Assembly: GCA_964030475.1 (NCBI GenBank) | Contig: CAXIPT010000003.1 | Span: forward strand, 5,323,635-5,387,634 | Length of the DNA: 64,000 nucleotides | Source: Tethya wilhelma | Taxonomy: Eukaryota; Porifera; Demospongiae; Tethyida; Tethyidae | Reading direction: 5' to 3' | Shown: one piece after another, positions 46,384 to 64,000 of the stretch | Numbering within the stretch: position 1 is the first letter of the stretch | Layout: each line of letters begins with the position of its first letter | Made by a program: the position numbers and the translations under genes | The notes under the pieces: model-generated | Seen by the model: only the letters and a program-made list of their open reading frames with translations | The model's database searches: none | What the model was told of the DNA's origin: nothing

Positions 46384-48433
46384 TGATTGATCGAGTAGAT
46401 GTGCATTCCAACATGTATACTCTCTTGTGTAGACCTACATAATGTTATGTGTGCAATTTTTTCAATACTAGATATATAAAAATTTTATGATGCTTCTAGC
46501 TGCATGGTTGACTGTGGGTATTCATTTTCCTTAACATTCAAACCATAACATTGGGAGCCTTGTACAGTATAATTATGTGTGAGTGTGTGTTTTTGGTAGC
46601 AGTGATTCCCTGTTGGATACGAGTGGTCCAATCTTAAACACAAGGTGTGCACACTATCAAAAATTTGATGCCTTTTAAACTTATTCATGGTAGTCAAACG
46701 GTGTGGGCATTATAGCATTGTCTCTGACTGGTGTGTTGAGGAAGTGGCTCTTTTTCCCAACAAAAGTAATTGAAAACACTATTGGCTGCTATGTGCAGCA
46801 ACTCCATGGCATTGTAAACTGAGCACATGTTGCGTACATGTACAAATTTATGTGCTGCAATGCACCTATGATTGTGAACGTTGTGTACTGTTTTTCACTT
46901 GCAATGTATACTACTCTACTAAACCAAACAGTGCCAGCTGTGCATGTGTGTGTGTGTGTGCATGTGTCGTATTGTTCACAAAAACTGATAATAACTTCCA
47001 ACGATTTGCCTTCAGTTCTATTTTTCCCCTCATTGTTCTTTTCTTATTGTTTGTGTTTCAGTTTGAGTGTATGTGTGTTGCACGTAGCAGCCATGCAGCC
47101 ACCTTATTGCACACACTCCACAACTACCTACAACTATTGAGCGGAACACAAGTGAGGTTTCTTGTGAAACACAGGAAGCCTATGATTACTATCAACTCGT
47201 GACACAATGATGTGTTGTGATAGGCACTCACAATAGCTCCTAGCTGGTAGTAGAACTCACTCACGACAAAAAAAAAAAGAAAGGAAAAAAAAAGTTTGTA
47301 GTTCTCATCTAGTGACAATAAGTTTTTATTGGAGTGGCTAGCTGTACAATAGGCATGTTCACAATGAATGTGGCATACAGCAATTGTATTAAACTAAACT
47401 GTCAGTAGTTTAGGTACAAAGGTCAGCTGTGAGTTGCTTGTGATAACATTATTAACCCCACCCCCACACACACCAACAGAGTGGTTCTGCCAGTGGTGTT
47501 TCTCCTCCGCTACTCCAGCCGTCCAAGTCCTCCTTCACGTGGAAGAGGGACTCCGATCTCCCTGTTGGAATGTTCGGTGGGAAGGCCATCATTGTCGAGG
47601 GAAAAATCTACATTGGTGGGGGAGACACCAAAGACCCCAGCTCAGATCGAGTGGTGCACGAATACGAAATAGATGGGATTGTCAGAAAATGGACATCACT
47701 TCCAACAGCTCCCGTTCTCTTCTTTGCTCTCGCCAACGTCAACAACAAATTGACGCTCATCGGTGGACTGGATTTTGCCAAGAAGGCGGCCACCAATGAG
47801 CTCAACGTGTGGGACAGAGAGGAACAGAGATGGAACAGCAGCGTGTTCCCTCCCATGCTCACCTCCCGTCAAGACTGCTCCGTCACTTCGTACAAGTCGT
47901 GGCTGCTAGCGGCTGGCGGATCCAACTTCAAGAAACCCATCTACAACGTCGAGCTGTTTGACTGCTCCAGCCACCAGTGGCACACCATTCGTCCCCTACC
48001 AAAGCCCAGCGTGGGCATGACGTCATGTGTTATCAAGAACACGTGGTATCTTCTCGGAGGAACCAACTTCACCGAGCCGGCCCGAGGTGAGAGTGGTCCC
48101 AAGGAGTACGTGTTCAGTCTGCATCTTGACGAAAATGTCACTTCGAACAAGTGGAGGGTGCTCCCGGAGACACCTCACTACTGCTCCACAGCCGTCCAGT
48201 TTGGAAACAACTTGATGGCGCTTGGAGGAACCGACAGCCTTGGTTCCCGATCGTACAGCCCTTCCATGTTCCTGTACTCCCCGTCCCTGGAGAAGTGGAC
48301 CTATATTGGGAACATGCCCACTGCTCGTAGCCAGATGGCGTGTCTGGTGCTCCCCAAAGGACGACTCATTGTCTTAGGAGGCCAAGAACGACTCTCCAGA
48401 CACAGCAGAACTGTTGAAATACTCTATTGTTAG
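44237..48433 (+). CDS. Protein kinase - coiled coil - Kelch fusion protein
   Basis: Three exons, 44237-45295, 46115-46327 and 47480-48433, close exactly to 741 residues. The kinase domain (about 24-340) has the glycine loop GKGAYGTV (31-38), Lys51 in AAKKL, the catalytic loop HRDLTANN (His193), DLG in place of DFG (Asp213) and a PPEAL activation-segment end. All key residues for catalysis are present. The TANN form and overall look suggest a TKL or tyrosine-kinase-like enzyme. A Ser/Gly-rich insert lies between Lys51 and the C-helix. Exon 2 encodes a coiled coil (LEDKDKVIHELKNHIMGLEK). Exon 3 encodes six Kelch strands with double-glycine ends (YIGGG, LIGG, AAGG, LLGG, ALGG, VLGG), a full propeller for partner binding. 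This order is not found in vertebrate kinases that I know. Confidence in the joined model is high because frame and phase agree at both junctions. Confidence 0.85.
45530..45577. mobile_element. Fragment of the CCTCGT inverted-repeat family
   Basis: CCCTCTCTGAGAGC and GGGCCTGGGAACAAGGCTACG resemble one arm of the elements at 22520 and 36147. No opposite arm was found, so it appears truncated. Confidence 0.4.
46329..46381. repeat. (TG)n microsatellite in kinase-Kelch intron 2
   Basis: The TG tract begins immediately after the exon 2 donor GTGTGT, so the exact donor is defined by reading frame (AAG|GTGTGT). Confidence 0.9.
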
Positions 48434-48752
48434 TCTTTGTCGTTAGTTTTTGTTTTTTGTTTTTTGTTTTTTTACTTAATCTTAGTGCATGATAATAATT
48501 ATTGATTATAGGGTCAGTTTTATCCTCTGTTCACTTGCATTGCATTCATTGGTGTTGGTGTTGTTGTTTGCCTTTGTGTGTGGAGTGTATATTGGTGTGG
48601 TTTGTTGTGTGCCTATTTATACATAATAATATTCTATATCAACCAGAAAAATGCCAAAGGTTTTATGCTGCTTTATGCAATCACTGTACACAAGTGGCAG
48701 ACCCCTCCTTTTTCTGTAAAGGTGCGCTCTAAGCAGAATCAGAATTCACATC

Positions 48753-50399
48753 ATGGCTGGAAGACTATTGGCATTGAACAGAGGCCCTCTGCAGGCTCTA
48801 TTGGGCATCAGGTGTTTGGCTACCTCTACTAGCTTGAGCAGCAAAGTAGCTGTTGTAAGACTGAAACCAGGATTTATGGGATAAAGAGAGAGTGTATGAA
48901 TGCATGCTTTTTTTTTGTGTAAACCACTGCAGGTTTTGTCTGGCTGTGGTGTTTATGATGGGTCTGAAGTTCATGAGGCTTCAGCGTATGTTGCTAATTG
49001 GTTAATTTCCTTTTAGTCTATAGTGTTCAGTAAAACAGTGATTATCACATTGTAGAGTGTTGGTCCACTTGAGTCGTATGGAGATGAAGGTGGACATGTT
49101 TGCTCCAGATGTTCCACAGATGCACGTTATCAACCACCTCAAAGGAGAACCAGAAGCACAAGAGACCAGGCACGTCATTCAGCAGCCTCATAATGAATTA
49201 ATGATTTGTACTAGACAGGATGTTGTAGCCTTGTCAAGCAATCCATTCAGGCATAGACAGGAAGTTTGGGGTAAACCTGATTTACGAGACTACCCTAAGT
49301 TAGTTTGCTTTATTGTGGTATTAATCGATTTCTGCACTGGATAGACCCGATATCAACCCCACTGTAGCAATCAAGACAATATGAAGTCCATGTACTCCCT
49401 ATGTTTTGAATTAATACATGCAGGAATGTGTTAGTGGAGTCGGCACGCATTGCCCGAGGGAATGTCTCTCCCCTCTCCTCCTTGAGTGCTGGAGACTACG
49501 ATGGAGTGGTCTTTCCTGGAGGATTTGGAGCGGCCAAAAACTTGTGAGTCACATGCAATAGGCTAGTTAGTCATTTAGTTATTCAACTCTTGTGTAATTT
49601 TCTTTTTCTTTTTTTTTTTTTTGAAAAGCATTACTGAGTGCTCATTGATTGTTTGACCGTGTAGATGTACATTTGCAACAGATGGAGAAGCCATGAAAGT
49701 GAGTCCTGACGTAGAGAGAGTATTGAAAGAATTTCACTCAGCTAAGAAACCAATCGGGCAAGTCATCAGCTCTACAAGCACATTACAAGTGCAACCATGT
49801 TAGCTTCCGTACACATTGGTTAGTGACATTCACGATGAATGCTCTCTTCCTGTCAATCCATGTAGGCTGTGTTGCATTTCACCAGTACTAGCAGCTAAGG
49901 TATGATGAGCCTGGGCTGCATGTATAGTCAGTGAAACATAACTGCACTCTACATGGCCAAGAGTAAATTGAGTTTCTCTCTACATGTGTTCAAAGGTGTT
50001 TCCAGGGGTGGAGGTGACTGTTGGTAGCAGCGAAGACCCTGCTGCACAGGCCATCAACTCAATGGGAGCCAAACACATTCAAAAAGAAGTCACTGTATCC
50101 TCTGTTACAAAACTGTCACAGCAGTATAAGTAGGCAAAGGTTTTACACTTTCAAAAGTAAAGACGACAGTAAATTTAAACCAGTCCTACTATACTCTTAA
50201 ACCACATACAATTATTTTCCTTTACAGTAATGTCCACTTGTGATTGTGTGTGTGTGTGTGTGTGTAGGAGTCACATGTGGATGAGGTGAACAAGGTGGTG
50301 ACTGCCCCGGCCTTCATGTACGAGGCGCCAGTGCACCAGGTCTTTGAGGGCATCGGCAACATGGTGGCAGGTGTCGTGAAGTTCATCAAGTCAAAATGA
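48753..50399 (+). CDS. GATD3: Mitochondrial ES1/GATD3 glutamine-amidotransferase-like protein
   Basis: Eight exons: 48753-48854, 48933-48985, 49056-49169, 49424-49543, 49665-49757, 49866-49899, 49996-50094, 50268-50399. They total 747 nt, exactly 248 residues. The N-terminus ([20 protein letters not shown]) is Arg/Leu-rich without acids, a mitochondrial presequence. The body follows the ES1/ElbB family: [55 protein letters not shown], and [12 protein letters not shown] with the nucleophile-position cysteine. The tail has [13 protein letters not shown]. Related proteins act as glyoxalase or deglycase-like enzymes; the activity here is not certain. Introns 3 and 5 begin with GC (AG|GCACGT and GG|GCAAGT) instead of GT; no GT site keeps frame. 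Confidence 0.92.
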
Positions 50400-50684
50400 C
50401 TAATCAACAACAGTTACTCTTATAACACAATCAATGTTCAAGTATTTTTTGTTGTACAGGTCTAAATATCAGTGTATTGGTAGTTTGTGATAGTTTTTTG
50501 TTAATATAATTTTTTTTCTTTCAACTTTAAATCAGTTAGAATTTAAGATATTCATACATAGTGAGACACATGCAGTGTGTGTTGTACTCAGATTAATAAG
50601 ATACCTTTGATGCTACATAATGTGTGTACTGCATGAATCATCTAGTGTGTACAGTCCCAATGTTGTATAGTCTAATACCCAATG

Positions 50685-60676
<9,992 letters not shown>

Positions 60677-61651
60677 TTTGGCTGAAAGTTTTCACTTAAC
60701 AGAACAGAGGACCGTAAGAGGAGTAACTGACTTACTTTGTAGGTAGGTGCTGAGCACTTTAACACTCTTATACTCTACTTAAGCATGCTGTTATGGCATA
60801 TAAGCAGGTTTTCTATGTATGTACCATACTAAGGGAATAGTTATGATTATTACATATATCATGGTGGTGTCATGCCATTTCGTCTAATCCCATCTCGTTT
60901 CGTCTAAAATTTGTTTCTCTCAAGCAAAAAGGAAAGAGTGTCTCTTCCACTTTGTATACCGTATAGTGGGTAAATTTGGCGAATTGGCGAACTCTTCTTC
61001 AAATCGCCAAATATTTTAAGACGCACGTGTGCCCATATAAATATGCAGTGTGCTGAATTGAATCGCCAAATTAGAAATCGCCAAGGTATACTCCCTGCAG
61101 CCAGAGACTTTTCAGGGTCCAATGTCATGTTTTGTACAGTCCTGTTTCTCTGACAGTGATAGATTTTCTGTGTCGCATCACGGCCACTGTCTAGGGTTGT
61201 TTGGTGTCTTCAAGCCCATGCATTGTTTGTACTGGTAGCTATATTTTATTGTCATGTGTAAGCATCTATTATATAGTGCTAAGGTGCCAAGGGTTAATTA
61301 AGCACCCTTTGTATGGTGCTCTTTCATTCTCTTTAGTTGTTAAGTGTTCAATTTGTACTGATGTGTGTGTATAGCTTGTTACACATTAATATTATATTTC
61401 TGACTAGTCTTCATTTCTTACTTGTTTGTACTTGTATACTGCTGTGATAGTAATTAATTTCACTGTATAGAATACACTTTTAATTAGCTATGTGCAAATT
61501 TATTGACAAAACCATTAGGCCTATAGTCCTAATTGTGCATCACTACAGCTAAAAAAAAAACAACTAAACAACTGGCTAAAGTTTCTGAATCAATCAATGT
61601 CATTGTTACTATTGATATCTGCTGCCATGGATGCATATTATACTAATGACG
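60677..61651. other. Intergenic region
   Basis: AT-rich sequence without a convincing ORF. Apart from the inverted-repeat element at 60957-61090, nothing was recognised. The right end is presumably the astacin 3' UTR. Confidence 0.4.
60957..61090. mobile_element. MITE-like element, same family, shortened copy
   Basis: Left end TACCGTATAGTGGGTAAATT is the best match to the family terminus. The interior has ACGCACGTGTGCCCATATAAA and AATCGCCAAATTAGAAATCG. The right terminus is missing. Confidence 0.75.
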
Positions 61652-63314
61652 TCAACAGTTGTAGAACTTCTTGATATGCTGGATGTCACCTGCACTGAAG
61701 GTTCCTTTTGGTTTTGGACTTCCCATATCATCCACTGAAACCCCAGTGAAAGGCTTGGGGGTCATGACAGGATGATCATGATTAATGGCATCAGCCCATT
61801 TAGGATAGTGCATTATGGAATGGAGGTCATATTTCATTCCAAGGTCATCGTATTTAGACCGTGGAAAGATAGTAAAGTCTGGATTGTTTGTTCCATCTAT
61901 AGATGTATGTATTACACAAGAGTAACTATGATTATTTACATGCATTATCTTGTGAGCATTGCTAATACAATTATTGAGCTTAAGCAGAATAGTTGAAACA
62001 TGCACATTGTATGAACACACAAAAGCAAAAGTGATACCTATCCAACATCTTAACTTTTGCATTTATAGTGCGGCCAAACATAATTATATATTATAATAAC
62101 AATTGTTGATAGATATATATTTCATGATGACTTACATTTAATGTTGTCCCAGTTTACGGTCACGTACATGTCCCTGTCCCACCTCTGGTGTTCGTGTGCC
62201 CTCCCTAGGGCATGCATTATCTCATGCATTGTGGCCTCCTTGTCACAGTCATGAGCATTAGCGAGTATGACGTATTGAACACCACCCTTACGTCCAAGAT
62301 CTGCTGCACAACTACCATACCATGCATGCATTCAGTGTGTGTGTGTGTGTGTATATATAATATTATATAGATTTGTAATTACATGCCCATAGCATTGTAG
62401 TGTTGTTCCCAGGTGCTCAGGTTCTCCAAGAATATAGCCTCACACTACCCTGGTAGATCCCATGGACCTAAGTTTGTAAAGGGTGTCTGAGGGCTTTATT
62501 GTCTAGCTAGTGTACACTTACGTATCTCCTTTCTTGAACACCACGTAGTCCTTTTCAGTTGTATGTTTGACAAACTCTAGGCAGCCGTGGAAATTTTTAT
62601 GGTATTCCATTATTGCATCATCCACAACATGGCTCAATTCTTGTGCTGAATTATAATATCACACACAATTGAAATTAATTTTCAACTGGTATATTATATT
62701 ATATTATATTCATGCGCTTTTGTTTTTGCAAACTCCGCAGCAAGCTAGCTCGTGATGATATTTCTATTATTTCTATTATTGTACTGTAACTCACTCAGTG
62801 AGGAGTCTTTTTTGTATGGTATACGTCCATTTGGCCATTTTTTGACAGGATCCTTCACCCATAATTCCATTCCTGCAATCTCGTTGGAGTAGCCTAACAT
62901 CATGGCTATTACTTGGTTTTGTGTCAGTATCATGTCACCGAATAACATTTCACCAGGTATCAATGCACTGTCATCAANAAAAAGTCTACAAAATTTAGCA
63001 AGCCCTATTTCATAAACGAAAGGGTAATTTCATAATGTGTTATATACGAAAATTAAAACTGCAAAAATTTATCTTCCACATTATGCGCAATACGAGTGCA
63101 CGCCACGTATACGAAATTTAAAAACTATGAAAGCACTCTTTTATCGATTTATACGAAATTTTGGACTGTGAAAATTTCCCGCTGTACGGTATGCAAATTA
63201 ATTACTTTAGTAGTATTATACCATCAGTCAACTGTTGGTCGCATTGACAGCCTTGAGGTTTGCAGTGAATTCCATTATTGTCAGTCTGCTGGCAAAAGCA
63301 CTTCTCTTCAATCC
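61652..63314 (-). CDS. Astacin-family zinc metalloprotease (5' end not found)
   Basis: Astacins (M12A) are secreted or membrane-bound endopeptidases. Exons seen: 63222-63314, 62795-62985, 62522-62645, 62136-62311, 61652-61896. The zinc site is HEIMHALGRAHEHQRWDRD (62136-62311) and the Met-turn is SIMHYP (last exon). NGRIPYKKD marks the propeptide/catalytic junction and MLFGDMILT resembles the astacin propeptide. The last four exons join in frame. The upstream exon encodes a Cys-rich segment (EKCFCQQTDNNG, GCQCDQQ), but its phase misses by one base. An N at 62978 in the following exon may hide an indel. No start codon or signal peptide was found before the window end. The chain stops right after the catalytic domain (KKFYNC), with no CUB or EGF tail. 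Confidence 0.85.
63010..63192. mobile_element. Inverted-repeat element in astacin intron
   Basis: CGAAA/TTTCG echoes (TATACGAAAATTAAAACTGC against GCAGT-like GGACTGTGAAAATTTCCCGC) and the end CCCGCTGTACGGTA suggest a relative of the TACCGTA family with a different interior. Ends are poorly defined. Confidence 0.4.
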
Positions 63315-64000
63315 CTATTAGTAAATGATTATAGTGTTTAATTATAGCTGCATTCATTAATAGTGTATATCTAGAGATCATGTAAATCAACTTGTATCTA
63401 CAGTGCTTCCAACGTAGTCAGGGAAATTTTTTATTTTGTACTTATATTAGTTTTTAGTGACTCAAATACCTTCAGATAACCTTGAAACCTCTTAAAAACT
63501 TGAAAAATGAAAAAAAAAAAATTTTTTTTTTTTAGTATCACAGCAATACAAAATTTTGGTGGGTGTGGTCAATTTTGCAGTAAATTTTTGACTTTTTTGA
63601 CTTTCCTGCAGCGTTTTGAAGCTATGCAAAATTATCTCACAAAACAAAGTAGATAGCCATGAAACTACATGCACTTAGAATGCATGTTTGCAGTATTTTC
63701 TCTTAACGGAGCTTAGTTCGGCTGTATTGTGCCTAAGCATTTTGCACCTCAAAAAACAGGTTTTTGCAAAAGTGCGCAAGTATACTTTATAGTTAAAAGA
63801 CGGGACTTATACCAAAAGGTAGCTCAATGCAGTACCTACCCATGGTTCAAAGCTTTTTTCTTAACTCGAAGCGGTTTGCTAATAATGTGCCTAAGCAATT
63901 TTGAAAACCACTGCAACAAATGAAGCCATATCACGCACAGGAAGTGGTGCCACGCCCCCATGTTCCTGTCAAAACATCCCCAAGTGACTCTTGTTTATGT
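63315..64000. other. Unassigned region upstream of the astacin exons
   Basis: No exon recognised. It contains an A/T homopolymer palindrome at 63506-63533 and an imperfect direct repeat around TGTGCCTAAGCA near 63729 and 63885. Probably intron or old repeat DNA. Confidence 0.35.

Noticed and set aside
62390..62460. Possible extra astacin exon
   Set aside because: The reading frame has a stop shortly after the acceptor, and exons 62522-62645 and 62136-62311 join directly in phase.

Overview
The window is animal nuclear DNA. Genes are intron-rich, with mostly 50-700 bp introns bounded by GT-AG. Intergenic gaps are short and there are many CA/TG microsatellites. Gene content (astacin protease, PREX, CFAP44, GPCPD1, FPGS, ERICH6) is metazoan. 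A kinase-Kelch fusion, an animal xylose isomerase and very compact genes suggest a sponge such as a demosponge, but the species cannot be fixed from the sequence. Exon models were built by hand from splice sites and reading-frame closure. Most complete models close to an exact multiple of three across all junctions.

Left part (1-12.4 kb): GPCPD1 (minus, cut by the window edge) shares a divergent promoter with a C11orf98-like gene. That gene runs tail-to-tail into an ERICH6/FAM194 gene (minus). Four intronless membrane-anchored RING E3 ligase genes follow (7.3-12.3 kb), plus a decayed RING fragment. Two of the four have nearly identical RING halves.

Middle part (12.4-30.2 kb): folylpolyglutamate synthase; a four-pass membrane protein of uncertain family; xylose isomerase (minus) head-to-head with signal peptide peptidase; then a PDZ-SAM scaffold gene. 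The long central exon of the scaffold gene is duplicated in tandem.

Right part (30-64 kb): a second tandem duplication copies the last PDZ-SAM exon plus the first four PREX exons. The intact PREX Rac exchanger (25 coding exons, 1450 aa) begins in the second copy. Then come a kinase-coiled coil-Kelch gene, mitochondrial GATD3/ES1 with two GC-AG introns, and CFAP44 (minus, 31 exons, 2001 aa) with a collagen-like N-terminal repeat. A possible tiny gene and a 5'-incomplete astacin (minus) close the window.

The neighbours share no single pathway. The visible organisation is repeated head-to-head pairing of housekeeping genes over 110-180 bp promoters, several carrying the same CCACGCCCAC box. At least five short inverted-repeat element families lie in introns and intergenic gaps.
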